Part shown: one piece after another, positions 1-8,273 of the stretch
Numbering within the stretch: the first letter of the stretch is position 1
Layout: every line of letters starts with the position of its first letter
From: Cephalothrix simula
Taxonomy: Eukaryota; Nemertea; Palaeonemertea; Archinemertea; Cephalotrichidae
Direction of reading: 5' to 3'
NCBI GenBank assembly: GCA_035591015.1
Contig: JAXIUW010227840.1
Coordinates: 1 to 10,327, forward strand
DNA length: 10,327 bases
The notes under the pieces: generated by a model
What the model saw: the letters and a program-made list of their open reading frames with translations, nothing else
Databases searched by the model: none
Told to the model about the DNA's origin: nothing
Translations under genes and position numbers: made by a program

Positions 1-254
1 TTTGACCGATCGCACAGATCATTTGATCCAACTGCCAGGATCACATATTTTGGTCTATGGTGATCTATTTTATTTAAGACAAGCCTATTCATATCATGGC
101 TCTCATCAGTTAAATGATCTATCTTGAGTTTAGAAATACCCTGTGCTAGTAGTCGCACATGAGAGTTATATTTTGTTCTTAAGTTTGTATTTCTTATATA
201 ATAGTTCATTTTCTTAACATTTGAATCTCCAATAATAAGGACTGTATTATTCAT
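1..254 (-). CDS. Partial SGNH/GDSL-hydrolase-like frame, cut by the window edge
   Basis: From an ATG at 252-254 the minus strand is open for 84 codons to the window edge. Residues 5-13 read VLIIGDSNV, matching SGNH block I with the nucleophile-type Ser11. G39 may be block II. Residues 72-79 read ILAVGSND, matching block III (GxND). The catalytic DxxH block would lie beyond the edge. The motif order and the roughly 67-residue spacing are right for this fold. The frame continues upstream to a second Met at 290, with a stop at 357-359; I prefer 254 because a splice-acceptor-like TTTTCTCTTTTAG ends two bases before it. SGNH-type frames occur both in host genes and in mobile elements (some CR1-type LINEs and Ngaro-type elements). 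Whether this belongs to the retrotransposon, another element or the host is unresolved. It is on the same strand as gag, pol and env. Confidence 0.6.
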   Translation of the reverse strand, partial: MNNTVLIIGDSNVKKMNYYIRNTNLRTKYNSHVRLLAQGISKLKIDHLTDESHDMNRLVLNKIDHHRPKYVILAVGSNDLCDRS

Positions 255-1210
255 ATCTAAAAGAGAAAACTTTAAATTATAATAAAACATTAAAGCCAAA
301 ATTATTCTATGCACAACAAACCAAAAAATCAGAATTATGAAGTTGTTTAAGTGAGATTAATATTCATGCAGAATATATACCACAAAATTAAAAATATAAG
401 AATTATTTAAACCAACTAATTAACTCCCTTTTTGAAAACTTGGCCTCTCTGTCGGAAGGCCTACTCATACATAAGTAATATACAATTTGTTCAATAAATA
501 TAACATTTATAATATTATTTTAATCTGAGTACTAAATTGGGAATGAGTACACTAGGGAAACACCCAATCTCGTAGTGTAAACATTAAAAACACTTTCTGC
601 GATTTTATTAAAGATCCTCGACTCAACCAACCATGGGTGTTATCAGCATCCCTATATCAACATTTAGAGCACTTTCGTTAGATAAGATTTGGTCTGTTAA
701 TATTTTAGGAAAAATCATTTTATATTCAAACTAGTAGGGAGCTGATTCAGTATTTCATGAATTATTATAGATACCAACAAACTATATTTCAATCATAAAT
801 TAAATGTATAAACCGCAAACCAATAAGAGGTACGGCCTTTAAACGTGCTCAAATTATGTACGAGATTTTTGTAACACCTAAAATATAATTACTAAAACCC
901 TAACCTACATGAGGCTATCACAGACTATATGGTACAATGTGCCTCGTTGCCATACGTTATTGGGTGGTGGTTAAGGTTTACATCTGGCAACTCACTAACA
1001 CAGTGGTGTCACCACAATACCGCCCAAGTATTGCGTGAAAATCACATGTGACATCACCATCTTAAGTTATGCTGTAGTGAGAAGGGCAACTGCGGGCCAC
1101 AGCAACACCTCTATGCAACACACACTGTTACCAGACGCAATACCTTATTGAGTCAAGAGGCGGTTAGTAACAGATAAGGGATATAAGGGAGATTTTGGCT
1201 GTCTTGTGCT
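255..1210. other. AT-rich stretch without a gene; may contain part of the 3' LTR
   Basis: No frame here looks coding. On the minus strand, downstream of the env stop, there is a TATAAAA at 718-724 and an AATAAA at 605-610 about 110 bases further on, followed by a GT-rich stretch. This is the spacing expected of U3-R signals in an LTR. A purine run AAAAAGGGAG (424-433, minus strand) could instead be a polypurine tract, but it would put the LTR start after those signals. Short inverted repeats lie at 1003-1015 (6-bp arms) and 1015-1033 (6-bp arms). No LTR boundary can be fixed. Confidence 0.5.
605..724 (-). promoter_or_regulatory. Possible LTR promoter and polyadenylation signals
   Basis: TATAAAA at 718-724 and AATAAA at 605-610 both read on the element's strand, with a T/GT-rich stretch just after the AATAAA. 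Their order and spacing fit an LTR, and one of them would end the env transcript. Both motifs are short and common in AT-rich DNA, and no second LTR copy is in the window to confirm them. Confidence 0.3.
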
Positions 1211-3997
1211 TCACATGCGTTCTTCATTCAGCAGTGGATACATTGGTTTTGACTCTTGATCGAATGGATCCATAAGGATTCGTCTTATTGGTGCTGAAGG
1301 AACTTTAGGTTTTCTGACCTTCTGAGTATTGACTACAGCAATACTTTGATTCTTTGGCGTTAGTTCTTTGAACGGAGTCTTTGTGTGTAGACCATTATGA
1401 CGTAGGTAGAGTGTTGCTTGAAATTCTTTCTTTATAATCTCCCGCACTTTTTGAGCTTCAGGTCTTCCAATGTTTATGACAGTAGGTAGGTTAATGTGTT
1501 TATCATCAACAATAATGTAGTTTCGTCCTCTTGGCCAAGTAATGTAGATCTGTGAGCTAAAGAAAGCTACATGAGCTGTTATTGCCGAGGGTTTTCCCAA
1601 AGTATCTGTTATAATAGCGTCTGAGCAAGCCGTCAAATCAATAAGCTTGATAAATCGACACGATTTCGCCGATCGTAGAGCGAGTTCAATTGTTGTAACT
1701 TTGCATCTTGAAATATAGCATCGTTTGCAGAGCTTGGCAAGGTCAAGGATGACGTAACGGGTTAGTAAGACAAAGTGGATGAAAATCAAAATTCCAATTA
1801 AAGCTCTGTCAGGTGTAATTTGATATTTTGCCTGTTGCCACCATTCATCAAGTGACATTCGCCATACTGTCATATTATCTGATTTCTCAGTAATTTGGAC
1901 TGAGACAGATGTAGTAGTTATAGTACCATTTAGTGGCAGGAGCTCTCCTTTTTCAGCCATGGTCAGAACAGCTAATGGTATCGCTTCTCTGATACCCATT
2001 GATTTACAGCAAAGAAGGATATTGACAACAAGATTGAAAATACTCAGCACCAAAGCCACTGTGGTAGCAGATGGTAAGATCCAGGAGATGAGGTCTTTAA
2101 ACCAGGATCCTATGCCCAGCTCATCAATAAAATCATGAATTTCTTTACCAATGTCTCCAAGGTCGCCGAAGGTCTTGTTGGAGACAACGAATTTCTTTGA
2201 CTCTTGAAGTAGTTTATCTGATCTTTTAGCGAATAGGTCAGTCTGGCGATTATTTCGAGCTATCATTTTCTTAAAGTCTAATGCAAACTGCGCTTCAGCT
2301 TCCGCAACTTGATCCCAATCTCCATAAAATACATTAAGATCAGGCAAAGCGGGTAGCTTTGTGATATTGCGATCTTTGCTGCTACCACCAAAACTTGCAA
2401 AATCTCTGTCATCAAAAACTGCACTAAGTGCTGCTAGGTTGTCGGCTTTAATGTATGTTGGGTAAATTTTTCCATCAATACAATCATTGATTCTTGCAGG
2501 AATAATGAAAGTCGTAGCCAGTAGTGCGCATCCACATGGCAATGTTATGATGCAAAAGTAGCAACCCGGAACTACTATATTACGACTTATTTTACCACGA
2601 CATTTCATGGACCAGGATCTTGATGTTCCACTTGCAAGAAATCGTCCTGGAGTAAGCTCAATAGCTCCTTCCAGGATTCCGTTTGGTTGATATCGGATCG
2701 AACATTTTTCCATAAAATCAAGGGCAGAATCAAAAAACAAGGCGGCTGCACATGTCAATTTTGTGCGATCTCGCATGGATAGGACTGTTTTGCATACTTT
2801 AAAATCTCCTCCGGTGCATGTAGCGTAAGTTCGTTCGTCCATCTCGGTATAATACAGAGCGTCGGACTTGGATACCCCAAAATATGGAGGGAGGTTTACA
2901 ATTTTAGTGGCATTACTATTTGTTGCATTTAATGGAACTGGTATGCTCATAATCGAGTATAGGTCGAAATGTGAGGCGCTACTCTTTAGTGGTATTTTTA
3001 TTGAGATGTACATTGAATTGTAAAGTCTTGCATACACAATATTTCGGACTTGGTAGTAGTGACCCACGTTGGTATATTGGATGACAAAACCAGGGTAATC
3101 TTTCCTGAGTTGTTTATCAACTTCTGCTAGGACTTCTTTTAGTTTATCGGGGCTTACCCATGACATCGGAAGGAAGCCATCTAAAAGTGTTCTTGTGCCA
3201 TCTAGCCACTTGTCTGTAATTGTTTCGATGTCGGACAACGTGTCCTGTTGGACTGCCATATTCTTGACAAAAGTGGACATTATTGCAAGAGCGTGCTCCG
3301 CCGAGCCCGTCCATTTATTCATTGAGCCATACAAACTTTGAACGGCTCCCTTGTTCTTTTCAATCATTATCATGGCATTTAGGACTCTTAAATTTGTTCT
3401 GAGCATAAAAGATGACAGTTCCCTAGAGACACGGATTACTTCTTGATTTGAGTTGTTAACGATCTTTTCCATGTGTCTGAGTGCAGCAAACAGAATGTCA
3501 ATATCTTTTTGAGTAGCCGTTCCGTATAGGGAATTATGTATATCACCAACAAAATTTAGTAAACCACGTTTTCTTCTTCCAGTGAGTTCGAAATTGTCGG
3601 TGTCTTCTCGATGAGGGACAATCTGCTTTATAGTTTTAATCGTATTTCGAATACGCATTATGGAAAGTTTTCTCTGGTTTAAAAGAGCCGATGAAGCTCT
3701 CTTGAAAGATGCGCAAAAATCTGTACTGCAATTCATTGGCGTTTGACGTCGATGTTCCGATGGAATATCTGGCAATTCGATTTTAAAGACATGACTCCAA
3801 GAAGAATGACCATTATCTACACTGGCAATCCTTTGAAATACAACTCCCCATCTCTCTCTTTTCATCACTCCTGATATGATAGATGGTTCTTTTAGCACCG
3901 TTTTCGGCGGTTTCTTTTTAACTACTTTTGCGTCTAGATAAAGATTCATAACCAGCAAGAAAAGCAAAGACAGCAGAAGTTTATTGGTGAGCTGCAT
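1211..3997 (-). CDS. env: Envelope fusion glycoprotein, errantivirus / baculovirus F-like
   Basis: This is the probable membrane fusion protein of the particle. The frame is open from an ATG at 4069, but the Met at 3997 is preferred: it follows a splice-acceptor-like AG, no longer overlaps pol, and starts a good signal peptide (hydrophobic core LLLSLLFLLV). Numbering from 4069, a furin-type RRKR lies at 165-168, followed at once by a glycine-led hydrophobic segment (GLLNFVGDIH), the arrangement of class I F-like proteins (Pfam Baculo_F). Helical heptad-like stretches lie at about 184-290 and 586-650. A cysteine cluster is at 503-514 (C503, C506, C512, C514). Sequons include N113, N205, N381, N386, N568 and N631. 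A transmembrane segment spans about 664-687. Unusually, some 265 residues follow, with a second hydrophobic segment at 757-779, a cysteine cluster and a folded-looking domain. The tail carries PSAP (924-927) and YPLL (944-947). Family assignment is good; the C-terminal part is unrecognised. Confidence 0.9.
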   Translation of the reverse strand: MQLTNKLLLSLLFLLVMNLYLDAKVVKKKPPKTVLKEPSIISGVMKRERWGVVFQRIASVDNGHSSWSHVFKIELPDIPSEHRRQTPMNCSTDFCASFKRASSALLNQRKLSIMRIRNTIKTIKQIVPHREDTDNFELTGRRKRGLLNFVGDIHNSLYGTATQKDIDILFAALRHMEKIVNNSNQEVIRVSRELSSFMLRTNLRVLNAMIMIEKNKGAVQSLYGSMNKWTGSAEHALAIMSTFVKNMAVQQDTLSDIETITDKWLDGTRTLLDGFLPMSWVSPDKLKEVLAEVDKQLRKDYPGFVIQYTNVGHYYQVRNIVYARLYNSMYISIKIPLKSSASHFDLYSIMSIPVPLNATNSNATKIVNLPPYFGVSKSDALYYTEMDERTYATCTGGDFKVCKTVLSMRDRTKLTCAAALFFDSALDFMEKCSIRYQPNGILEGAIELTPGRFLASGTSRSWSMKCRGKISRNIVVPGCYFCIITLPCGCALLATTFIIPARINDCIDGKIYPTYIKADNLAALSAVFDDRDFASFGGSSKDRNITKLPALPDLNVFYGDWDQVAEAEAQFALDFKKMIARNNRQTDLFAKRSDKLLQESKKFVVSNKTFGDLGDIGKEIHDFIDELGIGSWFKDLISWILPSATTVALVLSIFNLVVNILLCCKSMGIREAIPLAVLTMAEKGELLPLNGTITTTSVSVQITEKSDNMTVWRMSLDEWWQQAKYQITPDRALIGILIFIHFVLLTRYVILDLAKLCKRCYISRCKVTTIELALRSAKSCRFIKLIDLTACSDAIITDTLGKPSAITAHVAFFSSQIYITWPRGRNYIIVDDKHINLPTVINIGRPEAQKVREIIKKEFQATLYLRHNGLHTKTPFKELTPKNQSIAVVNTQKVRKPKVPSAPIRRILMDPFDQESKPMYPLLNEERM
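3566..3577 (-). other. Furin-type cleavage site in Env (RRKR)
   Basis: The codons read Arg-Arg-Lys-Arg and are followed directly by Gly-Leu-Leu and a hydrophobic stretch. The site divides Env into a short N-terminal subunit of roughly 140 residues after signal removal and a long membrane-anchored subunit. A short N-terminal subunit is also seen in baculovirus F-like proteins. Cleavage itself is inferred. Confidence 0.85.
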
Positions 3998-4006
3998 GAA
4001 GTATAA

Positions 4007-4032
4007 CCTATAACAAAAAGTGAATGACTTAG
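4007..4032 (-). promoter_or_regulatory. Probable 3' splice acceptor for the env subgenomic RNA
   Basis: Read on the minus strand, a pyrimidine-rich run (CACTTTTTGTTATAG) ends in AG at 4008-4009, ten bases before the env Met at 3997. A branch-point-like CTAAG lies at 4028-4032, about 20 bases upstream of the AG, and includes the pol stop codon. Errantiviruses such as gypsy make Env from a spliced RNA, so the placement fits. No strong matching donor was found in the leader; a weak GTAAAA is at 10254-10259. Confidence 0.6.
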
Positions 4033-7000
4033 TGATTTGCCCAATAGTCACGAATGAGGTCTTTATCAATTATATTTCTTGACGTGACCCAAGAAGGTTT
4101 CATGTGAGTGTCTTCCCACTGAACCAAATACTCTTTTTGCTTATTGCCACGTTTTCTCGACTTCAGAATTCTTTCGACAATGAAAATCTCATTATCATCA
4201 TCATCAGTTCGTGGTTCAGTTTCGTCTAGAATATCAACAACATCGTCTTGATGCTGTTCAGCATCAGGGGTTAGATTTTCTCTACTTGATATAGATTTCC
4301 TTTTCTTTTGTGTTCCGGATTTCTTTTGCTCCGGGGTTTCGCTGACTTCATCGGTTTTTTGATTAGGATCTTTTGGCTTTCTTTTGTTAACGTCCACTAT
4401 ATCATCTGGTGGGATTTCTGATTCGTCAAGGTCTTCTGAATCAAACGGTACATAAACTGGTGTTTGAAATGGACTAACTTCATGTGGTACTTTTAATTTC
4501 AATCGGTTGGCATGTACCGCTGTTTTAACAGGTTTATTGTCCATGGTTCTAAGGCGAAAATTAACATTAGAAACCTGTTCCACAATGTAGTATGGTCCCA
4601 CATAAGGGAATAATAACTTTTTACTAAGTCCAATCTTTGATCTTGGGGTATAGACATAAACTTCATCACCAACAGAAAATGATGGTTCTTTTGCTTTTTG
4701 GTCAAATCTCTCTTTCATCTTTTTCTGTGCTCTTTCAATATTTTCTCTAGCAACCGACTGCAACAGCTCAAGTCTTTGAATAGTTTCAGCTAATTGCGTT
4801 TTTGGATTCTTTGGTATGTCCAAGGGTTGATTAGTAAGCAGATCGACTGGTAGTTTGGGCAATCTACCGTAGAGAGTCATAAATGGTGAAATACCTGTGG
4901 CATCAGCTGGAGCGATTAAAAATGAGAATATTATGGGTCGTAGTAGTTCGTCCCAGTTGCTTTGTGACTTTTCAGCAAAAATCGATAATCCCTGGACAAT
5001 AAACTGATTCTGGCGTTCACAAAGTCCATTTGAAGATTGGTGGTAACTGCTTATAAATGACAATTGAATGCCGCAAAGATGGGCAACTTGTTTCATCAGC
5101 CCGGAGGTAAAATTTGAACCTTGATCGGATATAATTCTTACGGGTACTCCATGGCGTGTTATAATTTCGTCAAAGAGCACTCTGGCTACAGTTACTGATG
5201 TTATAGATTCGACTGCAGCACCCGTGACATATCTAGTCATATAATCAACAAATAAAATGATATATTTGTTGTTATTTCTGGTAACTTTGAACGGTCCAAG
5301 AACGTCCATAGCGATTTGCTCAAATGGAGTGGACACTGGTATTGGATTTAATGGTGCCGGGTGTCTGTTATTGAGCACTTTTCTTTGTGTACACAGTTCA
5401 CAACTAGCAACCCATGCTGACAAATCTTTAAACATGCCAAACCAATAATATTTAGGGACAAGGATACCATATGAACGAGTTATCCCATTATGGGCTCCTA
5501 ATAGAGTATTATGAACCAAGTATAAAACAGTTGATTTCAAACGTTGCGGTACAGCTAAACAATGAAATAAGGTGCGATCTGCTGTTTTGGCATAACGCAA
5601 GTAGTATAAAATTCCATTTTCGTTTAGATAATAATCGTTTGCTTGGAGCATGATGCGACGGGCTTCTTTATCTGCACGTGGGATTATACCAGATCTGAAG
5701 TATTCAACAAAATACCTTAAGTAGGGATCAGACTCTTGCAGGTTTTTGATGTAGGTATCATCTTTAAGTACACTTAGATCAATATGTTCATTGTCTTGTT
5801 TTGCATTTGTAGACGTTACCAAGGCTTGAACATTAGGGTAGGGAATTCTGCTTAAAGCGTCGCAATTTCCATGGATTTTTCCCGGTCTGTATTCGATTTC
5901 AACATCGTATGATGAGACATACATCGCCCATCGAGCTAATCTCTTGTTGACACAATCTTTAGGCTGTAGGTTTTGGAGATATTTCAAGGCAAGATGGTCG
6001 GTGACAATTTTTATGTGTGATCCATAGATATAATGAGAAAAATGCTTGAGACTTTCAATCATTGCTAACATCTCAACCTCACTTATACTGTAATTCTTTT
6101 CAGCTGGTGTCAATGCTCTTGCCCCATAAGATATGACAACCTCCTTTTGATTTTGGATTTGTGATAAAACATAACCCAAACCCGTAATAGAACCATCGCA
6201 GTGAATGATATAAGGCAGGGATTCATCGGGAAATGCAAGAATAGGTGGACTTATTAATGCTTGTTTAAGGGTTTCAAATGCTTTCCGACAGTCTTCACTC
6301 CATAGAAATTTTTCATTTTTCTTAAGAAGTTTTGTCATTGGTGCAGCTTTCTTGCTGAAATCTTCAATAAATCGACGATAATAAGATACGAGGCCCAGAA
6401 AACCTCTAAGCTGCTTTAGCGTCTTAGGAACCGGAAAATTTTTGACAGCGGAAACTTTTTCCGGATCAGGTTTTAGTCCAGAAGCTGTTATGATGTATCC
6501 AAGGCAGCGTAATTCAGCTTTAGCAAAATGGCATTTTGTACTTTTTAGTTTAAGACATACCTCTCTTAATCTTTCGAAAATGAGACGAAGGTGTTGAAGA
6601 TGGAGTTGCCAAGTTTTACTATATATTGTCATGTCATCCAGGTATATTATTAAAAACTTTCCAACATAATCTTTAAAAATATCAGTCATACCTCGATGAA
6701 AAGCAGATGGCGCTGTTACCAGACCAAATGGCATAACAAGAAATTGGTAAAGACCAGTTTCTGTGATGAACGCTGTCTTTTCTTGAGCTCTTTTTGTAAG
6801 TGTTATTTGGTGAAATCCGCTATGCAAATCCAACAAGGAATAGAAACGAGGGCGGGAAGCACCAAGAGTATCCAGAAGAGAAGAAATTCTAGGCAATGGT
6901 GTTAAGAGCTTTCCGCCTTTGATCTTTTTATTGACCTTCCTTAGGTCAATGACTAGCCTCATCGATCCATCGGCTTTCTTTACAAGCATGCATGGTGAAG

Positions 7001-8273
7001 CCCATCTGCTATTAGATGGGATTATTATTCCTCGATCAAGCATTGATTGAACTTGAGACTCAATTTCACGTCTGACTGGTGGACTGGTCCTATATGGTCG
7101 GACCTGGACTGGTGGTTCATCGCCAGTATCAATGTCATGGACGATAGCATTTGTCCGAGTTAACTGGTCTGGTGTATTAGCGAAAATATCCCGAAATTCA
7201 AACAAAAGGTTTTCCAACTGTTCCCTTTGTTCGTCAGTTAAGTCACTCTTGTCCAAATTAACATTGGGCTTTTCGGTATTTGCCTTTATAAAGTTCACAT
7301 GGATGCAATCATCAGGCGATATATTTTCTACCAATTCATCATTGGTTATAGGCCAAAATGTAGCAATTGTGGTACCTTTATACAGCTTGATTGGATAATC
7401 ACAGTTATTTTGAACCACAACAGGCACTGAATTTTCACTGGTCTCAACCAGCAGCGACATCGCTGAAATTTCTGACTTTTTAACTGTTTTGAGGTCAGGT
7501 TCCAGATATCCAAGTGTATCTGGTGGCAGTGCATAAGGTAGCTTGCCATTAAATTGAATCTGTGTTTGTGGTGGGATCTTTATTGTCTTTCTAACGGTGA
7601 TCGGAACTTTAGGCCTTGAAACATCAACACCAAGTGGGAAGGAAGTAGGAGAGTTTCCAACTGTGAATCTTTTCTTTGGGAAATCGATATGAACATCATA
7701 CTCAGCCAAAAATGGAGTACCTAATATTATATCATAAACTGCATATGGCATGACCACCACTGATACTTGAAACTTGTTTCCATTAATTGAGAATTCCATA
7801 TCCGTTTCACCAGCAATTTTGCTTAAATTACCAGCTACACCAGTAGCATTCAAGGACGAAGGTCGCAGCTTCTGTTTCTTGAAATATCGATTCTTTTTGA
7901 ACAACGAGTCCGATATTACATTCACACTTGCACCACTGTCAAGAAGTGCTGTAACTACATTGTTTCCAATTCGAACATTTGTAGTATTTTCCCAATAAGG
8001 TGATACTGAAGAGCCCAAAGGGAAATTTTGTGTTGAAGAATTTATGCTACTGACAGAAACTCGGTAATCAATAGTTCGATGAAGTATATCGAGTACTTGT
8101 GACAACCACTTTTGTAAAAATATACCACTGATATGTATAATTGACATGATGACTTCATATACCAACAATAAAATTATAGAAATCTTGTTTGGAGTATCTT
8201 GTGTGTCAGTGATACGTAATGGTGCCAAACACATGTTTTGCCCGCCGAATGGCCGCAATTCATTATCGGGCAT
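4029..8273 (-). CDS. pol: Pol polyprotein: protease, reverse transcriptase, RNase H, integrase, chromodomain
   Basis: These enzymes copy the element's RNA into DNA and insert it. Counting from the Met at 8273 there are 1414 residues. A hydrophobic stretch lies at 31-54. Retropepsin follows, with LLDSGAS at 110-116 and the ILGT flap-side motif near 183. Reverse transcriptase has LDLHSGFHQ near 481-489 and the YLDD active site at 544-547. RNase H has D693, E732/E734 and D759. Integrase has H921, H928, C958 and C961, then the D990, D1050, E1086 triad with D,D35E spacing. A GPY motif is at 1226-1228. A charged linker with KKRK (1323-1326) precedes a chromodomain at about 1362-1412 with conserved W1386 and W1395. 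Expression is probably by -1 frameshift from gag at 8294-8300, so the ATG used here is nominal and translation likely enters from upstream. It ends 31 bases before the probable env start. All key residues are present. Confidence 0.95.
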   Translation of the reverse strand: MPDNELRPFGGQNMCLAPLRITDTQDTPNKISIILLLVYEVIMSIIHISGIFLQKWLSQVLDILHRTIDYRVSVSSINSSTQNFPLGSSVSPYWENTTNVRIGNNVVTALLDSGASVNVISDSLFKKNRYFKKQKLRPSSLNATGVAGNLSKIAGETDMEFSINGNKFQVSVVVMPYAVYDIILGTPFLAEYDVHIDFPKKRFTVGNSPTSFPLGVDVSRPKVPITVRKTIKIPPQTQIQFNGKLPYALPPDTLGYLEPDLKTVKKSEISAMSLLVETSENSVPVVVQNNCDYPIKLYKGTTIATFWPITNDELVENISPDDCIHVNFIKANTEKPNVNLDKSDLTDEQREQLENLLFEFRDIFANTPDQLTRTNAIVHDIDTGDEPPVQVRPYRTSPPVRREIESQVQSMLDRGIIIPSNSRWASPCMLVKKADGSMRLVIDLRKVNKKIKGGKLLTPLPRISSLLDTLGASRPRFYSLLDLHSGFHQITLTKRAQEKTAFITETGLYQFLVMPFGLVTAPSAFHRGMTDIFKDYVGKFLIIYLDDMTIYSKTWQLHLQHLRLIFERLREVCLKLKSTKCHFAKAELRCLGYIITASGLKPDPEKVSAVKNFPVPKTLKQLRGFLGLVSYYRRFIEDFSKKAAPMTKLLKKNEKFLWSEDCRKAFETLKQALISPPILAFPDESLPYIIHCDGSITGLGYVLSQIQNQKEVVISYGARALTPAEKNYSISEVEMLAMIESLKHFSHYIYGSHIKIVTDHLALKYLQNLQPKDCVNKRLARWAMYVSSYDVEIEYRPGKIHGNCDALSRIPYPNVQALVTSTNAKQDNEHIDLSVLKDDTYIKNLQESDPYLRYFVEYFRSGIIPRADKEARRIMLQANDYYLNENGILYYLRYAKTADRTLFHCLAVPQRLKSTVLYLVHNTLLGAHNGITRSYGILVPKYYWFGMFKDLSAWVASCELCTQRKVLNNRHPAPLNPIPVSTPFEQIAMDVLGPFKVTRNNNKYIILFVDYMTRYVTGAAVESITSVTVARVLFDEIITRHGVPVRIISDQGSNFTSGLMKQVAHLCGIQLSFISSYHQSSNGLCERQNQFIVQGLSIFAEKSQSNWDELLRPIIFSFLIAPADATGISPFMTLYGRLPKLPVDLLTNQPLDIPKNPKTQLAETIQRLELLQSVARENIERAQKKMKERFDQKAKEPSFSVGDEVYVYTPRSKIGLSKKLLFPYVGPYYIVEQVSNVNFRLRTMDNKPVKTAVHANRLKLKVPHEVSPFQTPVYVPFDSEDLDESEIPPDDIVDVNKRKPKDPNQKTDEVSETPEQKKSGTQKKRKSISSRENLTPDAEQHQDDVVDILDETEPRTDDDDNEIFIVERILKSRKRGNKQKEYLVQWEDTHMKPSWVTSRNIIDKDLIRDYWANH
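4038..4190 (-). other. Chromodomain coding segment at the end of Pol
   Basis: Pol residues about 1362-1412 begin with FIVERIL, continue through a basic loop to YLVQW, and end with SWVTSRNI and a short helix. That is the chromodomain fold pattern of three strands and a helix. In chromoviruses this module, fused to integrase, is thought to tether the pre-integration complex to modified histone tails such as methylated H3K9. The first cage position is Phe rather than the usual Tyr, and the two tryptophans are kept. Histone preference cannot be told from the sequence. Confidence 0.85.

Noticed and set aside
895-907. Telomere-like AAACCCTAACCT
   Set aside because: Only about one and a half units and no array.
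4499-7998. Several 60-88 codon frames on either strand within pol
   Set aside because: They lie in alternative frames of an intact, well-conserved pol gene and show no domain or start context of their own.
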